Shown here: positions 10,863-22,364 of the stretch, in pieces
How positions within the stretch are numbered: the stretch's first letter is position 1
How the letters are laid out: every line of letters starts with the position of its first letter
Assembly (NCBI GenBank): GCA_020631735.1
Contig: CM036223.1
Coordinates: 8,594,191 to 8,658,190 of the forward strand
Source: Saccharum officinarum
Lineage: Eukaryota; Streptophyta; Magnoliopsida; Poales; Poaceae
Reading direction: 5' to 3'
DNA length: 64,000 bases
The notes under the pieces: model-generated
Told to the model about the DNA's origin: nothing
The model's input: only the letters and a program-made list of their open reading frames with translations
Databases searched by the model: none
Translations under genes and position numbers: made by a program

Positions 10863-13800
10863 GGAAAGCGTACCATTTTTCATAAAATTCCTTATAACCA
10901 TCCCGCAAATAGTCCTCCCGTTCCCATGTAGCGTCACTTTCACTACCCTGATTACTCCACATTACTTTATACCACTTAACCACTTTGCTTCTAGTCACTC
11001 GTTCCTGAGTATCGATCACTCGGACTGGCTTTTCTTCGTAAGTTAGATCGGATTCCAGCCTGATATCTCCTAAAGGGACTCTTTCCTCAGGAACTCGAAG
11101 ACACCTTTTGAGCTGAGATACATGGAAGACGTTGAATATGGCACTCATTTTAGGAGGTAACTGGATCTTGTACGCAACAGCTCCACTCTTGCCTATGATT
11201 TGGAAAGGACCCATGTATCTTGGCGCAAGTTTCCGCTTAACACCAAAACGTTGGACACTCTTCATTGGAGAAACTTTCAGATAAACGAAGTCTCCAACTT
11301 CAAACTCGAGCGGTTTTCTACGACGATCAGCATAACTTTTATGTCTAGCTTGGGCTGCAGCCATATGTTTTTGGATGGTACGGACTTGTTCCTCAGCTTC
11401 ATGAACAAAATGAATATCATAATACCTCCTTTCACCAGCTTCTACCTAGTTTAGTGGAGTTCTACACTTACGACCGTACAAAGCTTCGAAAGGGGCCATC
11501 TTAATACTCTCTTGGTAACTATTATTGTACGAGAATTCGACTAGAGGTAACCATTTTTCCCAAGAACCCTTGGATGATATTACACATGCCCGCAACAGAT
11601 CTTCCAAGATTTGGTTAACCCGTTCCGTCTGTCCTGACGTCTGGGGGTGATAAGCAGAGCTTCTCACTAACTTGGTTCCCAGATATGATAGTACGAGGTA
11701 TCCCATGGAGCCGGACTATCTGATTGAAATACAACTCAGCATAGTTAGTAGGACGATAGTCTACTCGAACAGGAATGAAGTGAGCCGACTTGGTTAGGCG
11801 ATCTACAATTACTCAGATGGAGTTATGATTTTTGACAGTAGGAGGAAGTCCGACAATGAAATCCATACTTATCTCTTCCCATTTCCAACCTGGGATAGAA
11901 AGTGGTTGAAGTAACCCCGCTTTCATATGCACAGCTTTAACTCTACAGCAGGTGTCACACCTAGCCACATATGCAGCTATCTCTTTCCGCATCTTGGTCC
12001 ACCAATAGTATGGCTTCAAATCATAATACATCTTATTGCTACCAGGATGGATGGACAACTTAGAGGAGTGTGCTTCAGTCATAATATCATTTCTAAGCTC
12101 TTGGTCCTTAGGCACAACTAACCTATCCTTGAACCATAGTACACCCTCTTCATCTACCCTGAACTGTGTAGTTTCTTGCTCTTTCATCTTGCGTTTTATG
12201 TGGAATACACCAGGATCAGTCTTTTGGAGCTCAATAATTCTGCCTTTCAGAGTACAACTGACAGTGATGTTGTATAAGACTGCTGGATGTAGAAGGCGAG
12301 ATCGATGAAAATCAGTTTCAACCAGGGAATGGCAATGAGACTTATGGCTTAAAGCATCCGCAACCACATTTGCCTTGCCAGGATGATAGTGCACTTGAAG
12401 GTTATAATCCTTAATCAACTCGAGCCATCTTCTTTGACGCATATTTAACTCGGGTTGGGTGAAGATGTATTTGAGGCTTTTGTGGTCTGTGTAGATATTG
12501 CAGACATTGCCCAGCAGATAATGTCGCCATACTTTCAAAGCATGAACTACTGCGGCTAGTTCTAAGTCATGCGTTGGATAATTCACCTCATGTTTCCAAA
12601 GTTGTCGAGAGGTATATGTAATCACTCGGCCTTCCTGCATCAACACACCTCCCAAACCTATGCCTGAGGCATCACAATAAACATCAAATGGTTTCTCGAT
12701 ATCCGGTTGTGCCAAAACCGGAGCTGAGGTTAGGAGGGTTCGCAGTTGGTGAAAAGCCGCATCACACTCAGGAGTCCAGACAAACCTGGTGTCTTTTTGT
12801 AACCGAGTCATTGGCTTGGCTATTTTGGAGAAATCCGGGATGAAGCGACGATAATAGCCAGCCAAACCAAGAAAACTCCGGACCTCGTGAACCAAGATAG
12901 GAGCCTTCCAGTTCAGTACTTCTTGTACCTTGGCAGGGTCCACCATAATTCCTTCATCGGACAACACATGCCCAAGGAAAGGTACTTCTCGAAGCCAGAA
13001 TTCGCACTTACTGAACTTTGCATATAGTTGATGTTCACATAGTCTTGCGAGGACTATACGCAGATGTTCAGCGTGATCTTCCTCATTTACAGAATATATC
13101 AGGATGTCATCAATAAATACCACCACAAACTTGTCCAATTCGGGCATAAACACCGAATTCATCAAGTACATGAAGTGTGCGGGGGCATTTGTCAGGCCGA
13201 AAGACATAACAAGATACTCATAAAGGCCGTATCTTGTCGAGAAAGCCGTTTTTGGAATATCTTCGGGGCAGATTTTGATCTGATGGTAACCAGATCTTAG
13301 ATCGATCTTGGAGAAAACTTTAGCTTTAGACAACTGATCGAACAAGATGTCGATGCGCGGTAGAGGGTACTTATTTTTGACAGTGACTGCATTGAGAGGT
13401 CTATAATATACGCACATTCGCAATGACTGATCCTTCTTCTTTACAAATATAGCAGGACATCCCCACGGTGATGAACTAGGACGAATCAACCCCTTCTTCA
13501 AAAGTTCATTCAATTGCACCTTAAGTTCAGCTAGCTCATTCGGAGGCATCCTATAGGGTCTCCTAGAGATGGGAGCCGTGCCAGGCAACAACTCAATTTT
13601 AAATTGCACATCCCGATCTGGAGGGAGTCCCGGCAAATCATCGGGAAAAACGTCCGGAAACTCATTCACTACGGGAATTTCGGCCAACGCCTTTGCTTGC
13701 ACAGGATGAACTTCCCCAGACAAATCAACTTTTCTGGGAAGTTGTACCAGAAAACCCTTTTGATCTGTAGGATCTCTGAGCATAACTACCCGAGTGGATG

Positions 13801-15172
13801 TATCAATGAGTACCCCATTCTGACTCATCCAATTCATGCCCAGAATAACATCTATGTCTAATCCCGGCAAAACCACTAAGGCAAGCGAGTACTTTCGCCC
13901 TTCTATCTCAAGCTCAAGATTCCCCACTACTTTATTTGTGGAAATATTCCCACTTGCTGCGCTAATGCAATAACCTCCACCTTCAACAGTATGCAATTTG
14001 TGTGCAAACTTTGATGCAAACTTAGGACTGATAAAGGAATGCGAAGCACCTAAATCAAAAAGTACCACTGCAGGATGTTGGTCAACTAGGAACTTACCAG
14101 CAGTGACAACCTCACCGGATGGGATTTCCTCAATACTGTTATAATGAGCGTGCCCTTGACGGCCACCTTGGTTGACATTCTTCTTAGGGTAAGGACAGTT
14201 CCTGGACCAATGGCCTGGCTTGTTGCAGTTCCAGCAAGGCATGTTGCTAGGAGGGACACTGGAGCTACCTTGACCCGAATTACTCTTTGGAAGAGCCAAT
14301 GTATATACCTTGCGAAACCCAGTCTTCACTGGCGCCTTCTTTTGCGGAGGACGGAACTTAGCACTTGTGGCAGAAGGGCGAGGAGGAGCCCTCAGGGCAG
14401 CTGGAGCTCGAGACTGTGAAGCACCTGCCTCAAGTGCCCTCTTGCGGCTCTTAGAAGCAGCATAGATAGAGTTATTGTTCTCTTGAGTCAGAGCATCACT
14501 GATAAATTCATTGAAGGTAGTACACTTGCTAGTGCCCATAGTCTTCATCAGCTTTGGACCGAGGCCTCTTTTAAAGCTAGCAATTTTCTTGGCATCGGTA
14601 TCCACAAACTCTGTGGCATACCTTGCTAGGTTGTTGAAAGATTGCAAATATTCAGTCAAGCTTTTATTTCCCTGCGACAGCCTCATGAATTCTGTGTGCT
14701 TGATAGCCATAAGACCTGGAGGAATATAGTTCGCACGGAATGCGGCCTTGAACTGGTCCCAAGCAATCAGGACATTTGCAGGCAGTGTGGAACGATAGTG
14801 GCTCCACCAAATACCCGCTGGACCATGCAGTTGGTGAGAAGCATATTCAGTCTTTAGCTCATCAGTCAAGCGAAGCAGACGAAACTTTTGTTCAATAGTA
14901 TTCAACCACTCATCAGCTTGCAGTGGTTCCTCCGCCTCCTTAAAGAGCGGGGGCTTAGTATCAAGAAAGTCCTTGAAATCACTGTACTGATTTGGTTCTG
15001 GGCCCTGGCGGCCATGACGAGCCCCCCGGTTGGCAAGCTGGCGTATAGCATCTGCCAGCATGCGCTGCCCTTCGACCACGGTCTGCATCAGCTCAGCCGG
15101 GGTAGGTGGTGGCGGAGGGGGTGGCTGTTCCTCATCCTCATTGCCACGACCCCGACGGAGATTATACGACAT

Positions 15173-15833
15173 CTGCAAAATGCATAGCCAATGAGCACTG
15201 ACGATGTGGGAAATTTGTAGATGAATTATTGTAAATATGTCAAATTGACTTCATGAAATAGACTTCTCAAGACACTCATGGCACAATAATTCATCACAAC
15301 CGCACAATCCATTCAAGCGCATCAATTGACGCAATCATGCGAGGGAATCCAACAAGATGTACTTTGATAAAGGCTCACTCACAAGGAGCACAACAGTTAC
15401 TGAACCGCTTACGTTAATATCTACGTGATTTTTAACCTTTTGCCCGGTACTTGGATTCGATCTCAAAATTTTTAGTTGACTGAGAAAGGCTACTTCAAAC
15501 TAACCACAAAGAGACTTCTCAACGGTAGAGTCTCATGGTGGATCATGACTAGCCACCTCGATACCAGCGCGTGCCAAGCAGCACAACCTTATGTCGCGCG
15601 CCATAGGAGGCCCTCGGTTTTGTCGCGGCACCGAAGGGTGCTAATCGTGACACCATCATCGAACGCACGCAACAGACATCCAATTGTGATCGAAATTAAC
15701 AGGTTCCAACTAAACATCCAGGAAACATAGGGTTCGACCTTACATCCCAAAAGCCAAGTTATTACAAAGCCTCTCTCTAACACAGGGAGGGCACAAAAGA
15801 CGATCCTAACATTGTAGCTACGCGATGACTACT
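15173..15833 (-). other. Intercistronic region of element B between extra ORF and gag
   Basis: Non-coding. The gag ATG is preceded on the minus strand by GCTATGCATTTTGCAG, a good 3' splice acceptor. The block 15588-15665 is almost unchanged in E (61175-61255) while neighbouring bases differ more. It contains a strong hairpin (15628-15641). The nearby words GATACCAGCGCGTGCCAAGC (15561-15580) also occur in E and at the edge of F (51373-51392). Confidence 0.6.
15628..15641 (-). other. Conserved GC-rich hairpin with C(UUC)G-type loop
   Basis: The element RNA reads GCACCCTTCGGTGC, a 5-bp GC-rich stem with a CUUC loop (or UUCG-like closing). The identical hairpin is in E at 61219-61232. It sits in the most conserved part of the region between the two ORFs. 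Function unknown; translation control or packaging are possible. Confidence 0.45.
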
Positions 15834-15932
15834 CTAAACATCACCCTCAGAGTCGGTGTCAAGGATCTCCCCGCCGTCCTCATCACTAACAGGCTCTAAC
15901 TCCTCATCTTCTTCTTCTTCTGGTGTAGCATC
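15834..15932 (-). pseudogene. C-terminal acidic extension of B's H3-tail-like ORF after a nonsense codon
   Basis: In frame with the ORF above and homologous to the end of E's protein (EPVSDEDGGEILDTDSEG). It is Glu/Asp-rich, like acidic tails of chromatin proteins. It is cut off from translation by the TAA at 15933-15935. Confidence 0.75.
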
Positions 15933-16421
15933 TTAGGGCCCATTGACCTCCACTTCATCATCTTCAGCCATGAAGATTCCCGAACCCATGTCCTCTTCTG
16001 CGTTGTTGTTTTGAGGCAGCAGAGGATTAAGCTGGTTGTTCAGGCGGTGCACTTCTTCATGAAGATTGTCATTGTATTCTTCAGCATTCTTCAACTGTTG
16101 CTCGAGCTCAAACTGATGAGCTCTCAGAATGTTCTCCTCGTGCCAGGCTTCATCCCTCTGATTCATGACATGGACCAACATGCGTTGACAGTTGCGATGT
16201 GCTACTGTCAATCTCTGGACTGCAAGTGTTTTCTGGTCACGATCACGGATCACTTGCTCTAGTTGCTGACGCGCTGCATTCTGGGCAGCAGTCACTTTGG
16301 CCAACTCAGCCCTCAGCCTTTCCACCTCAGTGGGCTCAGGGCGGGGCTCTCGTGGAGCGAGCTGGTGACGAGGTGCCCTGCCTCCAGTGGACTTGCGAGC
16401 GGTCCTCTTGGTACGTGCCAT
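15933..16421 (-). CDS. Extra ORF of element B: histone H3 tail-like protein with coiled coil
   Basis: 162 codons from ATG at 16421, the ATG directly following TTGTTGCTACAG. The protein starts MARTKRTARKSTGGRAPRHQ. After Met, residues 1-21 equal the histone H3 tail at 18 of 21 sites; changes are Q5 to R, K14 to R and K18 to H, while R2, K4, R8, K9, S10 and R17 are kept. Met followed by Ala predicts Met removal, giving the free Ala1 of real H3. The histone fold is absent. Residues 22-32 are Pro/Arg/Glu-rich, about 33-140 form a long heptad-like coiled coil, and the end is acidic (AEDDEVEVNGP). A TAA at 15933-15935 stands where E has CAG; the same frame continues to a stop at 15834-15836 with more Glu/Asp, so the original C-terminus was longer (195 residues). 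Expression is probably from a spliced transcript. The tail likeness is seen directly; a role in binding H3 readers or modifiers is inference. Confidence 0.85.
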   Translation of the reverse strand: MARTKRTARKSTGGRAPRHQLAPREPRPEPTEVERLRAELAKVTAAQNAARQQLEQVIRDRDQKTLAVQRLTVAHRNCQRMLVHVMNQRDEAWHEENILRAHQFELEQQLKNAEEYNDNLHEEVHRLNNQLNPLLPQNNNAEEDMGSGIFMAEDDEVEVNGP

Positions 16422-17192
16422 CTGTAGCAACAAGATACGACTTAAAGTGAGGATCATTTAGGGGATACGAAATTTAATTTAGTCGGGACTATTGAAATTT
16501 TTAAGGAGGGAGTAAATGATATGTATGATATAATTAAACATGATGCATGCACGTTCCGTACGCCCTCTCACCTTAATAGAAACCTAAAGTTCTAACGCTA
16601 GGCGGTGGCATACATATGTTCTCTCATATAAGCGAAACTATCGGTCTACTCGTTACGCTGTTAGTGTACCTGCAGAAAATCTCATTTCAGCCCAACAGTT
16701 TCCCAATATAAGCACACAAGAAAGCAGTAATTTAAATACTTTCCATATACACATCCCCTGATGTATATACTTTAGTATCAAAGCTACCCGATATAAAGGT
16801 TCCCACAATTAAGTGCTTACATAATTACACGGTTTAAACATGTAAGTATGCAAGTCACCAAAACTACTCTCCCCTAGATCACCAGTTGGACGAGGCAATT
16901 GATCCATACATTACAAGAGCGTTGAGGCAATTGATCCATACATTACCACCCAAGTGTATGGCATCCATACAATATCACACCGTATGGACGATGAAACAAA
17001 AACAAACAAGGCCCCCAAGTTAGTCTTTATAATAAGCCACCTAAGAGTCCTTATTTGGGCTAAGGGATGTGATTACTGGCATACCTATAAAAATAATTTT
17101 TAGAGTTTTAACCCTTTTCATAATCAAATACTTTTGTTTTTTTTAAATACTCGTACGATGTGTTTAATGTTGAATTATGCTCCGGTACCAGC
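16422..17192 (-). other. 5' leader of element B with PBS
   Basis: Non-coding region between 5' LTR and extra ORF. The PBS is GCTCCGGTACCA on + at 17179-17190, the inverse of TGGTATCAGAGC with two changes, two bases from the LTR. The same leader is in E (62039-62812). A small duplication of GAGGCAATTGATCCATACAT at 16892-16911 and 16924-16943 is present in B but single in E. Confidence 0.75.
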
Positions 17193-20100
17193 TGTAATAG
17201 AACCGACCAAATTATAAGAGCACAAGTACAAAAACAAGCCCCGAGGCGCTCAAATTTTCGAACTTGAGCCCATATAATCCTGGTAGTCAATCGAAACCAC
17301 GAAGGATTTCAAACCAACTTGCTTACAACCAAGATCGCATCATTCAACATACAACATCATACGTTACATTTCACAAGTAGTTCCAAAATAAGTTTACACA
17401 CACGGAGTCGCAAATATTACAAACCAAGTTTATAAAGTAGTGGAAGCATAACACACGCATTAGTTCACATACTACTACCAGTCTTGAAGATCAACCACCC
17501 ACAAAAGCATCAGGAAAGTACATAAAGATGATCACGCCCTAGTAATCTAGTCTTCGTCACCCGCAGGGTGGAGACAATTTTTGTAGAAGCTTTGGTAGAG
17601 CATATCATCTGCAACAGGAGGGAATAAACCCTGAGTACTGGAATGTACTCAGCTAGACTTACCCGTCAAAAACCAAAAATAAGATGACACCAGGGATTAT
17701 GCAAGGCTTTCATAATTGGAGCTGGCTGACATTACCTTTTGTGGAAAAGCATAAGTAATTTAAACTCTTTTAACCTGTACTAGCATTTATTTTTAGCCTT
17801 TACCTGTCATCTATCTTAGCACTTGTACTAAGCATGCACTTGATTATAATCAAACAATTATCATTGTTATATCCAGAGCAGGTATGAATTGTGGCAACAT
17901 TGTATCATTCCCTTAACCACCTGTTCATTTAATGAGATCTACGTTGCCGCTGCTCAAGTCAAGTACTCACTAACCGGGAGCGACGGCGATTCGAATCGAA
18001 TTCCTATCCAGCTGGAGGGGTATTTCTAACACTCACCGCGCAGGCCCCTGCCAGGGTCACACAAGCCACCATTTCATATAATTCAGGAATCGTGGGTCCA
18101 AATAATGTCGCGACCCCAAGGGCGACACTCTGCCAGGTGATAGGGACTCTAACCCCCCCTTGGTCTCACGCCAATGTCCCCAAGCACATCCTTTCTCTCC
18201 TCCAAGAAGCAACCTACCATTCGATTCCCAGCCTGAATAACATTACTCGGCTTCGCGGTCGGAACGACTTATCCGGCCAACTAAGTGTTAGACTGCGTTC
18301 AACATAACTCAAGGACGTACAGCGAATCAGTCCTTAAACGACTCAGACGGGCATAGCTCCACACCCAAGACGTGAAGTGTCTTGCGGCTGTAATATCGAA
18401 CTCCCGCCCGGTCTCAATTTTATTTTAAAGCATGGTTCTATCCACGATAGCCATAAAGCCACTCGTGACTCTTTCCTACATCTCGCGGATGACCGAAAAT
18501 CACCCGACTTCTACCGTACTAAGCAGGGCTAAGCATTAATACGTGCCTAGACCTAAATTAGGATTCAAATACGATATCTAGGCAAGGACAGGTATAATGC
18601 AACAATTGTTTTCATACAACTCCTACAACTTAATGCATTAAACAATTAAAAGTACTCAAGATAGATTTATAAATTGATGGGTTCAGCATGCACCGGGGCT
18701 TGCCTTTCAGAAAGGTCGAGGGCCGATGGTCAGGACACTCAGGCAGGTCTTCTGCGGGAACTTCTCCGGCGGTTGGTTCCTCTGGCTGCTCCAGCTTGTC
18801 CTGGACCTCCTCCGGTATCGCTGGCTCAAACTCGAGGAGTGTTACCCCCTCTGGAACACCTATTGCATGAGTGCACAATAAATATCATGGATGCATAATG
18901 GGTGCAACATGCTCGGAATGAAATGCATTTCAGCAGTAAAAGTACTCTATTCAAGTCACTTCACCAATACGTGCAAATCTCTTCTCCGGTGGAGAAGTAC
19001 TTACCTAATCTACTCAACCTAAGGTATAGCTGTTCATCTTCGGTTAAGGCCCTAACACCTAACAAACACAAGAGTGACATTATTTAGGTTACCACACCAA
19101 CCCAAAATATCACAGTAAGACATTCTGGACAGCAGCTACTTGTTTCTAACGTAACTGGAGATTCCCAAATCCAAAAGATATGATCTAAGACAATCTGGAA
19201 AGATTATGAAATGCACCAAAAAATATTTTCAGACCACAACACTTAATTCCAAAGTTTACCTAGTCGAAATTCCAAAGTTCCAGAATCTGTCCTCCCCAAA
19301 CAGAGAGCAGCCAATTCTGGACTGTCACTTAAAACAGCAATAACTCCCAAACTACTAAGCCAAATGCTCCCAAATTTTGACACAAGCTAGTTTATCAAGT
19401 TTACTACAACTTTGGTATTTACAAGTTTTCCAGCAAACACTATTATCAAAGGCCAAACCCAAAGATACTACCAGCTGTCCAGAAAACCTAGAATCGCAAA
19501 GATTAAATATTTATTTATGTGGCAAACATCCCTTAAGACCAAACTAATATTACCACCAGTTCACATAGGTCACAACAACACCAGAAAGTAAGGTGTGCCT
19601 ACCTAAAATATTTATTTAAACTCATTTCTTAATTTACTTAAGTAATTAAGTGGAATTTTAAACATATATGTAAACTGCTCCTAAAACTCTACAAAAATTA
19701 CAGAAGGCTCTATGAAACAAAGAGGGACCACTGTAAAAATGTGAACTAAAATTATTTACAGAAACTCCCCAAACAAAATTCACAAGACCAAAAGGCTGAT
19801 TTTTGTATAATTAACAAATCATATTGAAAAGTATCAAACAACAGATTTCATATTTTTCTTAGACACTTTATGGTACCAAGACATTCTCCAAAAATTTATA
19901 AGAACATTGCACATGTAGAAAAATTACTAAAATTCATTCAAGTATTCCCTAAAATGACAAGATAGCATTATAACTTGAAAAATGCTTAAGCACTACTGCC
20001 CAAATTTTTACCAGAGCTAGAGCAAGTATAAATTAGCCTACCCACCAAATTTCATAATTTTTGGAACAATGAAACTCAAGATATGATTTAAACAAGTTTG

Positions 20101-22364
20101 CATGCGATCTAAAATATATTTCAAAAACCTATTTAAATCTCCTAGAAACTAAACATCACATAACCAATTCATATTTTTCTAAAATACTACACACCATGTA
20201 GATCATAACAAAATTTATCTCATAATTTTTGAGCAAGTAAAACCCTAGATATACATTTTCCAAATCTTATCTAAAACTGTGACAGAATAAATAAAAATGA
20301 AATAAATCTTATTTGTTACTGGGCCGGCCCGGGAAAAGACGCGGCCCACGGCGCGTGCGCGGCCTGCTCGGGCTCCCGCCCGCGCGTGACACCTGACAGG
20401 CGGGCCCCCACGGTCAGGGACAGAGGGACAGGGGAGCGGCGGCCGCGAGCTCCGGCGAGCTCAAGCTCATCGGAGGGAAGCTCGCCAGGAAAATCGAGCC
20501 CACCCACACGTTCCCCGTTCCTTGACGCTTCGATTCGTGCAAGTGGAAGAGCTTAGGCTGGAGTGGGAAGGCTCGCCGTCGTGAGCGGCGGCCGGTGAGG
20601 GTCGGGTGAGGGCATGCCATCGCCGGTGAGGCCGCACGACCAAATCTAAGCTCGGTACGAGCTACCCTACGCCCGGATGAATCTGTTGAGGTGGAAAGGA
20701 GGTTTGGAAGAGGTCCTAACTACCTCGGCCACGGAGCGCCGTGATGCGGGGCGGTGAGCGCGACGACGGTGATCATCGTGTTTCGCTCCGGCGAGGTCGC
20801 ATCTCACGGTAAGGTCATGCCTAGAGCTCGAGGAAGGTCTACCCTATTCCAAACGCTAACCACAGAGAGAGAAGGGTGAAAGAGGATGTCGGCAATGAGC
20901 TCGCAATAGCGGCGGCCATGTCGGGCGTGGCTAGAGCACGACGCACATGTGGGCCGTTCCGGTGTTTAGGGATGGTTCCTGACGGTAAGGTCTCGCCACA
21001 AGCATCCCCACCGATTACGGAGGTGAGAACGAGGTTCATGACAGGAGGAGAATGAGGGAGGGGAGCTAGCCACGGTGGACCGTGGCGGCGGTGATACTCC
21101 GGTGAGCTCCAGTGGAGAGAAAGTCGAAAATACCTCCTCACCTCTATGAAATTGATCAAGCACGATGTAGGGGAAGGTTAGGGAGCCTAAGGCGAAGCTG
21201 TGGGTGAAGTTAGGTAGGCTGCCGTGCGGTGGTGAGCTCGCTCGGCCGCGGCGGGGTCAGAGTGGCGCTGCTCGTCGGACCAAAGAGCGAGGGAATGGAG
21301 GAGGGAGTGGCGTGAGTGCTGGGGATTGAGGTGTCGACTCTCACTTCACTCCCGCGCGTGAGCTCGCGACATGGAGACGACGGCAGAGCTTGGACGCCAC
21401 ACGGCAACGCCCTTCTGCCTGGACGCCACGACACGGCCGCTGTCCGACTGAACGGCGACGTCGTTGATTGAATAGAGATCATCATTGTTCGACTGACAGC
21501 GCGATTTCAACGGTGATTTTCTCTAGAAACTGCTCAAGTTAGTCGAAGGTGATAACACCAAAATTGTAGAGCTTCGTGAGGGCTACAACTTTGCTAATTG
21601 GCTCAAGAACAGATTCGGCTTGGATTTGAAACTACATAGCTCCAAAGTGGAGTACCCGAAAACTGAAACTTAGTTTCAGTCCATTATACCGACTGAAACC
21701 CAATTTTCTAGACACCATATCTCCTAAACCATTTAGAACTAGGTGATGGTGATGTTGGTAATGTTGTAGAGCTACATGAGTACTACAAAAGTGTCAGTAT
21801 GAGTTAGAGCTGGTTTGGTCTGGTTTGCAAACTACAAGCTTCCAAAGTAGGTCACAGTAAAACTGGAGGGACACTTTTGAGACTTAGAAAAATTCTAAGT
21901 GTTGAGACAGCCCCTCTAGCTGACTTGTGGGCCATTTTTGAGCATGTTCTGGCCAGTTTCATGAGATGGTCATATTGAAACTTTTGTTCCCCATAAAATT
22001 CCCTACAACTTTGCTTAAGGGTGCTCCTCCATGCAAGGTCTCTAAGCTAGACTTTTTAATTGGTCAAACTAGAGCATCCTAGGGCTAAATGCTGGTCAAC
22101 TACACCTTGGAGGGCATTTTGGTGATTTTGGTCAACATGAACCTTGCTCCATTAGTGACCCTAAGTATAGCTAAGGTGTTGTGAGATATAATTGGCTACT
22201 CTACCCTTTAGTTACACCAACCCCCTAGCGTCACATGATGTGAGCCAAACAAAATTCTAAAAACAACCACATTTGTTGCTACCACATAAAATAACATGAA
22301 TGATGCATGCTTATGCTTATGCAAATGCAATGCAATTAAGGAGCTAAACACCTGAGGTGTTACA
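17193..22364 (-). repeat. 5' LTR of element B, complete (5172 bp)
   Basis: It starts on + with TGTAATAGAACC and ends GGTGTTACA, next to the PBS on the inner side. The match to 6610-10827 starts at 18148. An LTR of more than 5 kb is long even for plant elements. It contains the GC-rich island (20310-21480), the diverged duplication (about 21530-21870) and the palindrome CGATTCGAATCG near 17990 shared by all four LTRs of this group in the window. Short ORFs inside are not genes. Confidence 0.93.

Larger units (their letters stand above)
10807..15172 (-). pseudogene. gag-pol polyprotein of element B, broken in integrase
   Basis: The start is the ATG at 15172 ([10 protein letters not shown]), directly after TTTTGCAG; an upstream in-frame TTG is unlikely. 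Order: proline-rich N-terminus, gag with the WWSHYRS motif, CCHC zinc knuckle [14 protein letters not shown] (about 14195-14240), protease with DLGAS instead of the usual DSGAS (about 14050), reverse transcriptase with FIDD (about 13110) and VYYRPLN where E has VDYRPLN, RNase H, integrase zinc finger (HHCC, about 11930-12070), integrase core with first Asp in SMDFIVGLP, and C-terminal chromodomain (about 10870-11040). Breaks: TGA for Trp at 11813-11815; a 53-bp deletion at about 11681-11686 that shifts the frame and removes the second catalytic Asp; TAG for Trp at 11446-11448. The frame ends seven codons (stop included) inside the 3' LTR. Without the breaks its length would be about 1.45 kb codons, normal for a chromovirus. 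Confidence 0.93.
6610..22364 (-). mobile_element. Element B: chromodomain Ty3/gypsy retrotransposon with H3-tail-like ORF
   Basis: Read on the minus strand: 5' LTR (17193-22364), PBS (17179-17190), extra ORF (16421-15933), gag-pol (15172-10807), purine tract (10842-10828), 3' LTR (10827 leftward to 6610, where element A interrupts it; its outer part lies left of the window). The two LTR parts align over 4.2 kb with a 1-base length difference and roughly 2 % substitutions (estimate by eye). Integration was into the interior of element H; ATTGC at 22365-22369 is the likely right target duplication. Coding capacity is lost through two nonsense codons and a 53-bp deletion in pol, plus one nonsense codon in the extra ORF. 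Confidence 0.93.

Noticed and set aside
11927..15187. Plus-strand ORFs opposite B gag-pol, and the same opposite D and E
   Set aside because: They are antisense shadows of a well-supported minus-strand polyprotein.
17988..18003. GATTCGAATC-type sequence resembling a tRNA T-loop in the long LTRs (also near 44761, 52191, 63602)
   Set aside because: It is a 12-base palindrome CGATTCGAATCG; no acceptor stem, D-arm or anticodon arm is found around it.
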